The notes under the pieces are model-generated. The model saw nothing but the letters and a program-made list of their open reading frames with translations, was not told the origin of the DNA and did not search any database. Of a DNA stretch of 64,000 bases, positions 53,304 through 64,000 are shown one piece after another; within the stretch, counting starts at the first letter, position 1; each line of letters opens with the position of its first letter. Position numbers and translations under genes: made by a program. Origin of the DNA: Microbulbifer flavimaris (GTDB taxonomy: Bacteria > Pseudomonadota > Gammaproteobacteria > Pseudomonadales > Cellvibrionaceae). Location of the stretch: contig NZ_LRFG02000006.1 in assembly GCF_001641755.2 (NCBI RefSeq), forward strand, positions 1 to 64,000. The letters are read 5' to 3'.

Positions 53304-53323
53304 ATTCAAACAGACGTTTGAAT
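53304..53323. promoter_or_regulatory. PsrA-type operator upstream of fadBA
   Basis: The perfect inverted repeat ATTCAAAC / GTTTGAAT with a 4-nt AGAC spacer contains CAAAC-N4-GTTTG, the binding motif of the fatty-acid sensor PsrA. A -10-like TATACT follows at 53329, and the operator covers the matching -35 region, as expected of a repressor that lifts when long-chain fatty acids bind. fadB starts about 240 nt downstream. Confidence 0.8.
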
Positions 53324-53572
53324 CTGGCTATACTAGGGAATTGCTGACCGCCTGAGGTGGTTTCGTCACCCCGAAACCGGGTGGTGGGGCCCGGCGGGCC
53401 GAAGCGGTTTATTCGCCGGGAGCGAATGGGGCCGGTGATGCCGGCCAGAAGCAGCACCACCAGGCGGGGCCTGCCAAGGCAGCATCCGCATCTTCGCCGG
53501 GATCAGGTGAGGTCAGTGGTGAAAACAACTCCGACCCCGGGCATTTCTGCCCAGAGAAAAAGAGGTCATTCA
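53324..53572 (+). other. long fadBA leader
   Basis: About 240 nt separate the predicted fadBA transcription start from the fadB ATG. The frame open through it has no ribosome-binding site and reads Arg/Gly-rich, so I do not extend fadB into it. The leader is GC-rich and probably structured (GGGGCCCGGCGGGCC-type pairings), but no known riboswitch is recognised. Confidence 0.5.
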
Positions 53573-55720
53573 ATGTTATTTAGTGGCAAAGCGCTAACGG
53601 TGCAGATGCTGGACAACGGCATCGCCGAACTCAATTTCGACCTGAAGGATGAGTCCGTTAACAAGTTTAACCGACTTACCGTTTCCGAATTTTCCGAGGC
53701 GCTGGATGCGATCGAGGCCGCGGACGGTGTCAAGGGTGTGCTGCTCACCAGTGGCAAGGACGTCTTCATTGTCGGCGCCGACATCACCGAATTCGGCGAC
53801 GCTTTCTCCGCCGGTGCCGAGGGTGTGGCGGACCTGATGAACAAAAACAACGAAAATATCAATCGCCTCGAGGACCTTCCTGTCCCCAGTGTCGTCGCCA
53901 TCAATGGTTATGCACTCGGCGGTGGCTTTGAAGTCTGCCTCGGTTGTGATTACCGGGTGATGGGCGAAAAGGCCAAGGTCGGTCTGCCGGAAGTGAAGCT
54001 CGGCCTGATTCCGGGTTGGGGCGGCACCGTGCGACTGCCGCGCATCGTTGGTGTTGATGTGGCGGCGGAGTGGATCGCCGCGGGCAAAGAGCAGAAAGCT
54101 GACAGCGCCCTCACCAATCACGCCGTGGACGCGGTTGTACCCAATGACAACCTGAAGGATGCGGCACTGAGCCTGCTGCAGCGCGCCATCGACGGCGAGC
54201 TGGATTACAAGGCACGTCGCGACATCAAGAAGTCCCCGATTCCGCTCAACGATACCGAAGCGCTGATGGCCTTCTTTACCACCAAGGCGTTTGTCGGTGC
54301 ACAGGCGGGTAAACACTACCCATCACCGATTGCCGCTGTTACCTCCATGGAGCAAGGGTATAAGGTCGGGCGCGATGAGGCGCTGAAAATCGAACAGCAG
54401 CAGTTTATCGAGTGCGCGCAGACTGACACAGCCAAGTCACTGGTTGGCCTGTTCCTGAACGACCAGAAGATTGGCAAGGTAGCCAAGTCCTGGGAAAAGA
54501 AAGCGGACAAGAAGATCGAGCGAGCCGCGGTGCTTGGTGCCGGCATTATGGGTGGCGGTATCGCCTACCAGTCGGCCTATAAGGGCACGCCGATCAAGAT
54601 GAAGGATATCGACCAGAAGGGCATCGACCTGGGCCTGAAGGAAGCGAACAAGCTGCTGGCCAAACTGGTGAATCGTGGCCGTATGACGCCGGAGAAAATG
54701 GGGGAAACCCTGAACCGGATCGATCCGACGCTGAGCTATGAAGGTTTCGGTGATATCGACGTCGTCGTCGAAGCCGTGGTCGAGAACAAGAAGGTCAAGC
54801 ACTCTGTGCTGACCGAAGTGGAAGACAAGGTGAGCGAGGATACGATAATCGCCTCCAACACCTCGACCATTTCCATTGACACCCTGGCGGAGCCACTCAA
54901 GCGCCCGGAAAACTTCCTCGGCATGCACTTCTTCAACCCGGTGCACAAGATGCCGCTGGTGGAGGTGATTCGAGGCGAGAAGACTTCCGATAACGCGGTA
55001 GCCCGTGTAGTCGCTTACGCAAACAAAATGGGCAAGAAGCCCATCGTCGTGCGCGACTGCCCCGGGTTCCTGGTGAACCGTGTATTGTTCCCGTATTTCG
55101 CCGGCTTTTCCATGCTGGTCCGCGACGGTGCGGACTTCCAGGAAGTGGACAAGGTCATGGAGCGCTGGGGCTGGCCAATGGGTCCGGCTTACCTGATGGA
55201 TGTGGTCGGTATCGATACCGGTGTGCACGCTGAGAAAGTGATGGCCGAAGGTTTCCCGGAGCGAATGGGTAAATCCTTCAAGGCGGCTTCCGATGTGATG
55301 TACGAGGCAGAGCGCTACGGCCAGAAAAACGGCAAGGGCTTCTACAACTACGAGGAAGACAAGAAGGGGCGGCCGAAAAAAGCTGCCACTGAGGAAGCTT
55401 ACGAGCTGCTCAAGCCTCACGTGGCCGAGCGCCGCGAGTTTGAGAAGGACGAGATTATCGAGCGCATGATGGTGCCGATGGCGACCGAGCTGGCCCGCTG
55501 CCTTGAAGAGGGGATCGTCGACTCGCCGGCTGAGGCGGACATGGCTCTGGTCTACGGTATCGGCTTCCCGCCGTTCCGCGGCGGTATCTTCGCCTGGCTG
55601 GACAAGGTCGGTATGGACCAGTTTGTGAAGATGGCAGACAAGTACGCGGAACTGGGTGAGCTGTACAAGCCCACCGAGCAGATGCGCAAGATGGCTGCCG
55701 AGGGCAAAACCTACTATTAA
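53573..55720 (+). CDS. fadB: fatty acid oxidation complex alpha subunit FadB
   Basis: This 715-aa multifunctional enzyme combines enoyl-CoA hydratase (residues ~1-190; catalytic Glu120 in GGGFEVCLG and Glu140 in [14 protein letters not shown]) and 3-hydroxyacyl-CoA dehydrogenase (~315-710; NAD motif [36 protein letters not shown], then GFPPFRGGI). ATG 53573 follows AGAGG and starts MLFSGKALT as in relatives. Length matches the pseudomonad 715-aa form. It is the first gene of fadBA. Confidence 0.97.
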   Translation: MLFSGKALTVQMLDNGIAELNFDLKDESVNKFNRLTVSEFSEALDAIEAADGVKGVLLTSGKDVFIVGADITEFGDAFSAGAEGVADLMNKNNENINRLEDLPVPSVVAINGYALGGGFEVCLGCDYRVMGEKAKVGLPEVKLGLIPGWGGTVRLPRIVGVDVAAEWIAAGKEQKADSALTNHAVDAVVPNDNLKDAALSLLQRAIDGELDYKARRDIKKSPIPLNDTEALMAFFTTKAFVGAQAGKHYPSPIAAVTSMEQGYKVGRDEALKIEQQQFIECAQTDTAKSLVGLFLNDQKIGKVAKSWEKKADKKIERAAVLGAGIMGGGIAYQSAYKGTPIKMKDIDQKGIDLGLKEANKLLAKLVNRGRMTPEKMGETLNRIDPTLSYEGFGDIDVVVEAVVENKKVKHSVLTEVEDKVSEDTIIASNTSTISIDTLAEPLKRPENFLGMHFFNPVHKMPLVEVIRGEKTSDNAVARVVAYANKMGKKPIVVRDCPGFLVNRVLFPYFAGFSMLVRDGADFQEVDKVMERWGWPMGPAYLMDVVGIDTGVHAEKVMAEGFPERMGKSFKAASDVMYEAERYGQKNGKGFYNYEEDKKGRPKKAATEEAYELLKPHVAERREFEKDEIIERMMVPMATELARCLEEGIVDSPAEADMALVYGIGFPPFRGGIFAWLDKVGMDQFVKMADKYAELGELYKPTEQMRKMAAEGKTYY

Positions 55721-55849
55721 CCGAGTCCTCGCCTCCGACCGGCCCGCTGGTGGGTCACCGGGGGCGAAAATATGCGGGGAGGGCGGTGCCTGACCCGCTC
55801 CCGCGGCTGCGGCCGCGCTGACACATTCTGTGTCGGGCCAGCCTGATAA

Positions 55850-57061
<1,212 letters not shown>

Positions 57062-57118
57062 CCGGTCTGACCGGGGCGGGAAGCTTCCCCGGTCGGATTC
57101 GGGCACGACCAATATTGG

Positions 57119-57148
57119 AGAGGACACCTGCGGGTGTCCTCTTTGCTT
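57119..57148 (+). terminator. intrinsic terminator of fadBA
   Basis: AGAGGACACC-TGC-GGGTGTCCTCT is followed by TTGCTTT. A weaker stem GACCGGGG/CCCCGGTC lies upstream at 57069-57094. Confidence 0.8.
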
Positions 57149-57201
57149 TAGGCCGGCGCGCCGACGCACCCCGCTCCAGGCACCGAGTACCCGGCAACTT
57201 G

Positions 57202-57230
57202 TTGAAGCACCCCGGCGGCTGTGGCACAAT
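57202..57230 (+). promoter_or_regulatory. candidate promoter of tRNA-Leu
   Basis: TTGAAG-N17-CACAAT lies about 80 nt upstream of the tRNA. It is the best -35/-10 pair in the gap; the support is spacing only. Confidence 0.4.
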
Positions 57231-57311
57231 CTGCTGCCCTCGTCGCCGGGACCGGGTGTTTTTGCATTAAAGTGCATAAATATCAAGGAGTTAGCGTCGG
57301 GGTACAGGTTC

Positions 57312-57396
<85 letters not shown>

Positions 57397-57411
57397 AATT
57401 AAGGAATTGAG

Positions 57412-57460
57412 CAGCCCGTAAAACCCGCCGCAATCGGTGAGGTACGGGCTGTTTGTATTT
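57412..57460 (+). terminator. terminator-like hairpin after tRNA-Leu
   Basis: CAGCCCGTA and TACGGGCTG form a 9-bp outer stem around a 22-nt loop containing CCG/CGG, followed by TTTGTATTT. Confidence 0.65.
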
Positions 57461-57624
57461 GGTGTCAGCCGGTTTGTTTGCGAATGGTTGGAGCTGCCCC
57501 GTACCGGGTGTGGTTCTTCCCCGCAACGGGCGACCGGATACAGGCGTTGGCGCTCCGGCGCAGTCAGAGCGGCGCGGCAGATAGCGCCGCGGCGTGAATA
57601 AGAGAAAGTCTCACGAGGATTAAC

Positions 57625-58938
57625 ATGCAGGTTTCCATCGAAACAACTTCCGGCCTGGAGCGTCGCCTAACGGTTAACTTGCCGGCGGAGGTCGTCGATC
57701 AAGAAGTAGACAAGCGTCTCCAGCAGGCGGCCAAGAACGTTCGCCTGAACGGTTTCCGTAAGGGCAAGGTCCCGATGAAGGTTGTTCGCCAGCGTTTCGG
57801 CGCCGGTGTTCGCCAGGAAGTCCTGGGTGAGGTGATGAGCCGCTCCTTCTACGAAGCCGTGCAGAAAGAGCAGGTGAAGCCAGCTGGCCAGCCGAGCATC
57901 GAGGCCAAAGAAACCGCTCCGGGTAAGAACCTGGAGTACGTTGCCACTTTCGAGGTCTACCCGGAAGTTGAGCTGAGCGATCTCGCTGAGATCGAAGTCG
58001 AGCGCCCGGTGGCAGAAGTGACTGATAAAGACGTCGACAACATGATCGATGTGCTGCGCAAGCAGCAGTCCACCTGGAAAGACACCAAGCGCAAGGCGCA
58101 GAAAGGTGACCGCGTTACCATCGACTTCGTCGGCCGTGTCGACGGCGAGGAGTTCGAGGGCGGCAAGGCCGAGGACCAGCAGCTGGTACTGGGTTCCGGC
58201 CAGATGATCCCGGGCTTCGAAGACGGCATTCTGGGTATGAAGCCGGGTGAGGAGCAGGACATTCAGGTGACTTTCCCTGAGGATTACCAGGCAGAAAACC
58301 TGAAGGGCAAAGAAGCGACTTTTACCATCAAGGTGAAATCCTCCGAAAAGCCCGAGCTGCCGGCCCTGGACGAAGAGTTCTTCAAAGCCTATGGCGTTGA
58401 AGAGGGCGGTGAAGAGAAGTTCCGCGAAGAAGTGCGGAACAACATGGGGCGCGAGCTGAAGAATGCCGCTCTGAACAAGGTCAAGACCCAGGTCATGGAC
58501 CAGCTGTTCGAGAAGCATGAGGTTGAGATTCCCGCTGCGCTGGTCGCCGGTGAGGTCAGCACCCTCCGCGGCCAGATGGTTCAGCAGTTCGGTGGCCAGA
58601 TCAAACCGGAAGACGCCGAGAAAATGCTGCCTGACGCAATGTTCGAAGACCAGGCCAAGCGCCGGGTCGTACTCGGTCTGGTGGTTGGCGAAATCGTCAA
58701 GCAAAACAAACTCGACGTCGACGCTGACCGCGTCAAGGCCAAGGTTGAGGAGCTGGCTTCCACCTACCAGCAGCCGGAAGAGGTTGTAGAGTACTACTAC
58801 AGTAACCGTGAGCTGCTCTCAGGTGTTGAGTCCGTCGTTCTGGAAGACCAGGTTGTCGACTTTGTTCTCGACAGTGCCAAGGTCAAGGAAGTTGAGAGCT
58901 CCTACGACGATGTGATCAAGCCGCAGCAGCAAGGCTGA
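57625..58938 (+). CDS. tig: trigger factor
   Basis: This 437-aa ribosome-associated chaperone and prolyl isomerase meets nascent chains at the tunnel exit. The ribosome-binding N-domain carries the signature [12 protein letters not shown] (residues ~44-55), then an FKBP-type PPIase domain (~160-245: [20 protein letters not shown]) and the helical C-domain. GAGGATTAAC precedes the ATG. It begins the tig-clpP-clpX-lon cluster. Confidence 0.96.
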   Translation: MQVSIETTSGLERRLTVNLPAEVVDQEVDKRLQQAAKNVRLNGFRKGKVPMKVVRQRFGAGVRQEVLGEVMSRSFYEAVQKEQVKPAGQPSIEAKETAPGKNLEYVATFEVYPEVELSDLAEIEVERPVAEVTDKDVDNMIDVLRKQQSTWKDTKRKAQKGDRVTIDFVGRVDGEEFEGGKAEDQQLVLGSGQMIPGFEDGILGMKPGEEQDIQVTFPEDYQAENLKGKEATFTIKVKSSEKPELPALDEEFFKAYGVEEGGEEKFREEVRNNMGRELKNAALNKVKTQVMDQLFEKHEVEIPAALVAGEVSTLRGQMVQQFGGQIKPEDAEKMLPDAMFEDQAKRRVVLGLVVGEIVKQNKLDVDADRVKAKVEELASTYQQPEEVVEYYYSNRELLSGVESVVLEDQVVDFVLDSAKVKEVESSYDDVIKPQQQG

Positions 58939-59128
58939 CGCTCTGAAAATCGGCGGCTGCACCCCGCAGTCGCCGATCCCTTTCCCTCCTTCCTGTACCG
59001 GCTGGCTTTCTCGCCTTCGACCGGTTAAGCTCAGAAAGTCCCAAATTTCAGTCCCGATCTGCTCGATCCGGGCGCCTCGCCTGGTACGCCACAACCTGAT
59101 ACGCCACAAAAAGGAATCTACGGTATTT

Positions 59129-59770
59129 ATGGCACGTTTTGATAATTCCCTGCACTCGATCGATCCGCAAGCCACCGGCCTGGTGCCAATGGTGGTAGAA
59201 CAGACTGCGCGCGGTGAGCGCTCATTCGATATTTACTCGCGCCTGCTCAAGGAGCGCGTAATTTTTCTGGTTGGGCCGGTAGAGGATCACATGGCCAACC
59301 TGGTGGTTGCCCAATTGCTGTTCCTCGAAGCAGAGAATCCTGACAAGGACATTCACCTGTATATCAACTCTCCGGGTGGTTCGGTGACCGCAGGGATGTC
59401 CATCTACGACACCATGCAGTTCATCAAACCGAACGTCAGCACCATGTGTATTGGCCAGGCCGCCAGCATGGGGGCCTTCCTGTTGGCCGCCGGTGCCGAG
59501 GGCAAGCGTTACGCAACCCCGAACTCCCGGGTCATGATCCATCAGCCCAGCGGTGGCGCCCAGGGCCAGGCCAGCGACATCCATATTCACGCTCAGGAGA
59601 TCCTCAAGATCCGCAAGCGCCTGAACGAGTTGATGGCCCATCACACCGGTCGCGATATCAGTGATATCGAGCGGGACACCGAGCGTGATCACTTTTTGAA
59701 TGCCGATGAGGCGAAAGAGTATGGTCTGGTGGATGACGTGCTTTCCCGTCGTCAGGTACTAGACCGATAG
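59129..59770 (+). CDS. clpP: ATP-dependent Clp protease proteolytic subunit ClpP
   Basis: This 213-aa serine protease forms a double heptameric ring that works with ClpX or ClpA. The triad is Ser113 in [11 protein letters not shown], His138 in MIHQPSGG and an Asp in the C-terminal third ([13 protein letters not shown] region). The mature part would begin near LVPMVVEQT, after a short propeptide. clpX starts 190 nt downstream. Confidence 0.97.
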   Translation: MARFDNSLHSIDPQATGLVPMVVEQTARGERSFDIYSRLLKERVIFLVGPVEDHMANLVVAQLLFLEAENPDKDIHLYINSPGGSVTAGMSIYDTMQFIKPNVSTMCIGQAASMGAFLLAAGAEGKRYATPNSRVMIHQPSGGAQGQASDIHIHAQEILKIRKRLNELMAHHTGRDISDIERDTERDHFLNADEAKEYGLVDDVLSRRQVLDR

Positions 59771-59960
59771 AGAATATGAGACCGATTGACCGGTCAGGCC
59801 CGTCATTGAGGATGACTTTCCTCGGTTTTGGCGTACACGTTGCGGCCCGGGCAAATGGCCGCAACAAAGGGCTTGAAAAAGCCGCCAAAAGGCAGCATCT
59901 TGCTAGAGAAGACTAAAGGGCAGCCGGTTGACGGCGGGCCGCAGACCACGGAGTAGATTG

Positions 59961-61250
59961 ATGACCGACCAGAACAGCGGAGAAGACAACGGCAAGCTGC
60001 TGTACTGTTCCTTCTGTGGCAAAAGCCAGCAGGAAGTACGCAAGCTGATCGCCGGCCCGTCCGTGTTCATCTGCGACGAGTGTGTCGAGCTTTGCACCGA
60101 TATTATCCGCGAGGAAGTTCAGGAGTCGTCCGAGGGTCAGGAGGGTCGCCTCCCGACGCCAAAGGAGATCACCGAGATTCTCGACCAGTACGTGATTGGT
60201 CAAGAGCGCGCCAAGCGTGTGCTGGCAGTGGCGGTATACAACCACTACAAGCGCCTGCGCACCAAAAGCGGAGTCAAGAGCAAGGACGAAGTAGAGCTGA
60301 GCAAGTCCAATATCCTGCTGGTGGGCCCCACCGGTAGCGGTAAGACGTTGCTGGCTGAGACTCTGGCGCGTCTGCTCAATGTACCTTTCACCATCGCCGA
60401 CGCAACCACCCTGACCGAGGCGGGGTACGTGGGTGAGGATGTTGAGAACATCATCCAGAAACTGCTGCAGAAGTGCGATTACGATGTGGAAAAAGCCCAG
60501 CAGGGCATCGTCTACATCGATGAGATCGACAAGATTTCCCGCAAGTCTGACAACCCGTCCATCACCCGCGATGTTTCCGGTGAGGGTGTGCAGCAGGCGC
60601 TGTTGAAGCTGATTGAGGGCACCGTCGCTTCCGTGCCGCCGCAGGGCGGGCGCAAGCATCCGCAGCAGGAGTTCCTGCAGGTGGATACCGGCAATATCCT
60701 GTTTATCTGTGGCGGCGCCTTTGCCGGCCTGGATAAGGTTATCCGTGACCGCTCCGAGAAGGGCGGCATCGGGTTCAGTGCCGAGGTGAAGTCCAAGGAC
60801 AGCAACAGCAACTTCGGTGAAATTTTGCTCGATCTCGAGCCGGAGGACCTGGTGCGCTATGGCCTGATTCCCGAGTTCGTCGGACGCCTGCCGGTGACGG
60901 CAACCCTGGAAGAGCTGGACCGGGAAGCACTGGTGCAGATCCTGACCGAGCCGAAGAACGCCCTGACCAAGCAGTACGGCAAGTTGTTCGAGATGGAGGG
61001 CGTGGAGCTGGACTTCCGCCCGGACGCCCTGGATGCTGTCGCAGCCAAGGCTATGGAGCGCAAGACCGGCGCCCGCGGCCTGCGATCTATTATGGAATCA
61101 GTGCTGCTGGAAACCATGTACGACATTCCATCCATGGACAACGTGTCCAAGGTGGTGATCGACGAAGCGGTCATCAAAGGCGAGTCAGCGCCATTACTGG
61201 TCTATGCCAGCAATGAGTCCCCTCAGCAGAAGGCGGCGCCGGAAGAATAA
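59961..61250 (+). CDS. clpX: Clp protease ATP-binding subunit ClpX
   Basis: This 429-aa AAA+ unfoldase selects and feeds substrates to ClpP. It has the N-terminal zinc-binding domain (CSFCG ... CDECVELC), Walker A GPTGSGKT near 120, the pore-loop GYVGEDVE and Walker [11 protein letters not shown] near 180-190. ATG 59961 follows GGAG and gives the standard length and opening ([20 protein letters not shown]). A terminator follows. Confidence 0.97.
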   Translation: MTDQNSGEDNGKLLYCSFCGKSQQEVRKLIAGPSVFICDECVELCTDIIREEVQESSEGQEGRLPTPKEITEILDQYVIGQERAKRVLAVAVYNHYKRLRTKSGVKSKDEVELSKSNILLVGPTGSGKTLLAETLARLLNVPFTIADATTLTEAGYVGEDVENIIQKLLQKCDYDVEKAQQGIVYIDEIDKISRKSDNPSITRDVSGEGVQQALLKLIEGTVASVPPQGGRKHPQQEFLQVDTGNILFICGGAFAGLDKVIRDRSEKGGIGFSAEVKSKDSNSNFGEILLDLEPEDLVRYGLIPEFVGRLPVTATLEELDREALVQILTEPKNALTKQYGKLFEMEGVELDFRPDALDAVAAKAMERKTGARGLRSIMESVLLETMYDIPSMDNVSKVVIDEAVIKGESAPLLVYASNESPQQKAAPEE

Positions 61251-61273
61251 GCCGGCGACAGGCCCAAGCGTCG

Positions 61274-61298
61274 AAAAGCCCCGAAAGGGGCTTTTTTG
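61274..61298 (+). terminator. intrinsic terminator after clpX
   Basis: AAAAGCCCC-GAAA-GGGGCTTTT with a following T run has a GNRA-type tetraloop stem. Thus lon has its own promoter. Confidence 0.92.
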
Positions 61299-61543
61299 TG
61301 TCCGCAATCCGATCCGATCCAGGCTGATAGCGGTAACATCTGGTGTAAGCAAAGTGGATTGCGCTGGCGCTTGAAGAGGAAATTTCTTAGTCGGCAGCCA
61401 ATCGCGCTTAGATTAGACTTGTATTCCAGCAGCCACCCCCCATCTTTGCTTTTGAAGAGGTGGTGTCCCCGACGGTGGGATTGAATATCCGTCGTCACAA
61501 TGTCGCGCCACAGTACCCCAGTGATCGGGCCGAGAGGAATTCT

Positions 61544-63949
61544 ATGGATCAGCAATCCGACACCAAACAAGAGTATCCGCTGCTGCCGCTGCGAGATGTG
61601 GTCGTCTACCCGCATATGGTTATCCCGCTGTTTGTCGGCAGGGAAAAGTCCATTGATGCACTCGAGGAGGCGATGCGTGACGACAAGCAGGTGTTGCTGG
61701 TCGCACAACGGCAAGCCTCGGAAGATGACCCGGGTAAGGACGATATCTATCGCGTGGGCACGGTTGCCAGTGTGCTTCAGCTCCTGAAGCTTCCCGATGG
61801 CACTGTCAAAGTGCTCGTGGAGGGCAGCCGGCGAGTAAAAGTGCTCGACGTTATTGAAGGCGAGGGACATTACCGCGCCACTGTGGAAGAGATGGAGAGC
61901 GAAGAATTACCCGAGGCTGAAGCGGAGGCACTGGTACGCTCTGCCATGTCGCAGTTTGAGCAGTATGTCTCTGTCAGCAAGAAGGTGCCCAACGAGGTGA
62001 TCACCTCGCTGTCGGGCATCGATGAGCCGGGTCGGCTGGCAGATACCATTGCTGCCCATATGTCGCTGGAGCTTCCGCAAAAGCAGGAACTTCTCGAAAC
62101 CGTGAGCGTGAAAGAGCGCCTCGAGCAGTTGCTAGGCCTGATGGATTCGGAGATTGACCTGATTCAGGTGGAAAAGCGTATTCGCGGCCGCGTGAAGAAG
62201 CAGATGGAGAAAAGCCAGCGGGAGTACTACCTGAATGAGCAGATGAAGGCCATTCAGAAAGAGCTGGGTGATATTACCGAAGAGCCCAATGAGGTCGAGG
62301 AACTCGAGAAAAAGATTGCCGAATCCGGCATGAGCGCCGAGGCAGAAAAGAAAACCCGCGCTGAGCTGGCCAAGCTGAAGATGATGTCGCCGATGTCGGC
62401 GGAAGCCTCTGTACTGCGTAGTTATATTGACTGGATGCTGAGTGTGCCGTGGAAAAAAGCTAGCCGCGTGCGCCATGACCTGAAGAAGGCAGAGGAGATT
62501 CTCGAGAAAGATCACTACGGTCTTGAGGAAGTGAAGGAGCGCATTCTCGAATATCTCGCCGTGCAGAAGCGGGTCAAGAAAGTGAAAGGCCCGATTCTTT
62601 GCCTGGTGGGTCCGCCGGGGGTGGGTAAAACGTCTTTGGGGCAGTCCATTGCCCGGGCGACCAACCGCAAGTACGTGCGCATGGCACTTGGCGGTGTGCG
62701 CGATGAGGCAGAAATTCGCGGCCACCGTCGCACCTATATCGGTTCACTGCCCGGTAAGCTGATTCAGAAAATTTCCAAAGTCGGGGTGAAAAACCCGCTC
62801 TTCCTCCTCGACGAGGTGGACAAGATGGGTATGGATCACCGCGGTGATCCGGCATCGGCGCTGCTGGAAGTGCTGGACCCGGAGCAGAACAAGAGCTTCA
62901 ACGATCATTACCTGGAAGTGGATTACGACCTTTCGGATGTTATGTTCGTTTGTACTTCAAACTCCATGAACATCCCTGGCCCGCTGCTGGACCGCATGGA
63001 AGTTATTCGCATCCCCGGCTACACCGAGGACGAGAAGGTGAATATCGCCCAGCGCTACCTGATACCGAAGCAGCGCAAGGCCAATGGCCTCAAGGACAAT
63101 GAGCTGGTTCTCAAGGACGAAACCGTACGCGACATCGTGCGCTTTTACACCCGTGAGGCGGGTGTCCGCGGACTGGATCGTGAAATCGCCAAGATCTGTC
63201 GTAAAGTGGTGACCGAGCACGTGCGGGATGCCAGCAGTAAAAAGGCAGTGATTGAACCCAAACAGCTGGAAGACCTGCTCGGGGTGCGCAAATTCGACTA
63301 CGGCCGTGCCGAGGAAGACAACAAGATCGGTCAGGTTACCGGTCTCGCCTGGACCGAGGTCGGCGGTGAGCTGCTCACCATCGAAGCTTCTGCGGTGCCG
63401 GGTAAAGGCCGGGTCATCAAGACCGGTTCCCTCGGTGACGTGATGCAGGAGTCCATTCAGGCTGCCCTGACGGTGGTGCGCGCCCGTTCCCAGATACTGG
63501 GCATCGGGCCCGATTTCAATGAAAGTCGGGACATTCACATTCACGTTCCGGAAGGGGCGACACCGAAAGATGGTCCGTCCGCGGGTATTGCCATGTGCAC
63601 CGCGCTCGCCTCGGTACTGACCAATATCCCGGTCAGGGCGGATGTGGCCATGACTGGGGAAATCACACTTCGTGGCGAGGTGCTGCGAATCGGTGGCCTC
63701 AAGGAGAAGCTGCTGGCAGCACATCGCGGTGGTATCAAGACTGTCTTGATTCCAGCGGACAACGAGCGGGACCTGCGTGATATTCCCGAGAATATTCAGC
63801 AGGATCTCGTCATCAAGCCGGTCAAGTGGATCGACCAGGTGCTGGAGTACGCCCTGGAGCACAAACCAGAGTCACTCTCAGACGAGGAGTACTCGGCGTT
63901 GCAAAAGCAGGCTGAAGAGCGATCCCAGCGATCGGTGCACACCCACTGA
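61544..63949 (+). CDS. lon: ATP-dependent protease Lon
   Basis: This 801-aa AAA+ serine protease degrades misfolded and regulatory proteins. It has the N-terminal substrate domain (~1-210: [25 protein letters not shown]), Walker [12 protein letters not shown] near 360, Walker [13 protein letters not shown] and the Ser-Lys dyad Ser679 ([11 protein letters not shown]) and Lys722 ([12 protein letters not shown]), at the same numbers as in E. coli Lon. ATG 61544 follows GAGAGGA. A terminator follows at 63959. Confidence 0.97.
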   Translation: MDQQSDTKQEYPLLPLRDVVVYPHMVIPLFVGREKSIDALEEAMRDDKQVLLVAQRQASEDDPGKDDIYRVGTVASVLQLLKLPDGTVKVLVEGSRRVKVLDVIEGEGHYRATVEEMESEELPEAEAEALVRSAMSQFEQYVSVSKKVPNEVITSLSGIDEPGRLADTIAAHMSLELPQKQELLETVSVKERLEQLLGLMDSEIDLIQVEKRIRGRVKKQMEKSQREYYLNEQMKAIQKELGDITEEPNEVEELEKKIAESGMSAEAEKKTRAELAKLKMMSPMSAEASVLRSYIDWMLSVPWKKASRVRHDLKKAEEILEKDHYGLEEVKERILEYLAVQKRVKKVKGPILCLVGPPGVGKTSLGQSIARATNRKYVRMALGGVRDEAEIRGHRRTYIGSLPGKLIQKISKVGVKNPLFLLDEVDKMGMDHRGDPASALLEVLDPEQNKSFNDHYLEVDYDLSDVMFVCTSNSMNIPGPLLDRMEVIRIPGYTEDEKVNIAQRYLIPKQRKANGLKDNELVLKDETVRDIVRFYTREAGVRGLDREIAKICRKVVTEHVRDASSKKAVIEPKQLEDLLGVRKFDYGRAEEDNKIGQVTGLAWTEVGGELLTIEASAVPGKGRVIKTGSLGDVMQESIQAALTVVRARSQILGIGPDFNESRDIHIHVPEGATPKDGPSAGIAMCTALASVLTNIPVRADVAMTGEITLRGEVLRIGGLKEKLLAAHRGGIKTVLIPADNERDLRDIPENIQQDLVIKPVKWIDQVLEYALEHKPESLSDEEYSALQKQAEERSQRSVHTH

Positions 63950-63958
63950 CCAGTCCCA

Positions 63959-63987
63959 AGGGCCACCTCAGGGTGGCCCTTTTCTTG
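63959..63987 (+). terminator. intrinsic terminator after lon
   Basis: AGGGCCACC-TCAG-GGTGGCCCT forms a 9-bp stem followed by TTTCTT. Confidence 0.85.
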
Positions 63988-64000
63988 CAAAGATCAAAAA

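Noticed and set aside
61440..61480. Possible sigma-32 promoter before lon (TTTTGAA ... CCCCGA)
   Set aside because: The spacer between the boxes is about 10 nt, too short for sigma-32; the clpX-lon gap shows no better match.

Overview
This window looks like a chromosomal segment of a GC-rich marine gammaproteobacterium. The best guess is the Cellvibrionales, Microbulbifer-like. That is inferred from the smc-zipA-ligA and tRNA-Leu-tig-clpP-clpX-lon gene orders, a PsrA-type operator in front of fadBA, a FabY-type ketoacyl synthase and generic Pseudomonas-like gene content; no 16S gene is present to settle it. I see no phage genes, transposases, CRISPR arrays or plasmid functions.

Layout. (1) 1-2290: two paralogous tRNA-Asp/tRNA-Val cassettes on the minus strand, separated by a DUF4197 lipoprotein gene and an array of about 200-bp hairpin-rich repeats lying downstream of the second cassette. 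(2) 2423-15482: ccmH-ccmI without the rest of the ccm operon, smc-zipA-ligA, a small conserved gene, a six-helix membrane protein coupled to fumC, two tiny membrane proteins and an AraC regulator. (3) 15714-19745: an acyl-CoA dehydrogenase, an SCP2-like protein and a FadD-type acyl-CoA synthetase. (4) 19957-26139: a PsiE-like protein, M28 and M14 peptidases, a SYLF lipoprotein, another lipoprotein and a DUF3445 haem-dependent demethylase-like protein. (5) 26121-31369: an AraC regulator divergent from a tight operon of flavin monooxygenase, BASS-type transporter, NAD-dependent epimerase and SDR. (6) 31407-40019: stress and housekeeping genes, including Hsp20, a LysE exporter, TatD, a CsdA-CsdE fusion convergent with TcdA, a DCC protein, SlyD, a globin-like protein, a HIT protein and a GSGD-repeat DUF2807 protein. 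(7) 40224-50457: YcjX/YcjF, an SRPBCC protein, an exported protein divergent from gor with two CRP-type sites between them, hpf, a coiled-coil exported protein, thpR, ibpA with a sigma-32 promoter and ROSE thermometer, a methyltransferase and a GlxA-type regulator. (8) 50602-57061: fabY, an XRE-cupin regulator and fadBA behind a PsrA operator. (9) 57312-63985: tRNA-Leu, tig, clpP, clpX, lon.

Recurring themes are fatty-acid metabolism (acyl-CoA dehydrogenase, fadD, fabY, fadBA) and protein quality control (two small heat-shock proteins, SlyD, trigger factor, ClpXP, Lon). The least conventional parts are the structured repeat array after the tRNA cassette, the monooxygenase/transporter/epimerase/SDR operon and the Csd fusion placed against its tRNA-modifying partner TcdA. 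None can be called a new system from sequence reading alone.
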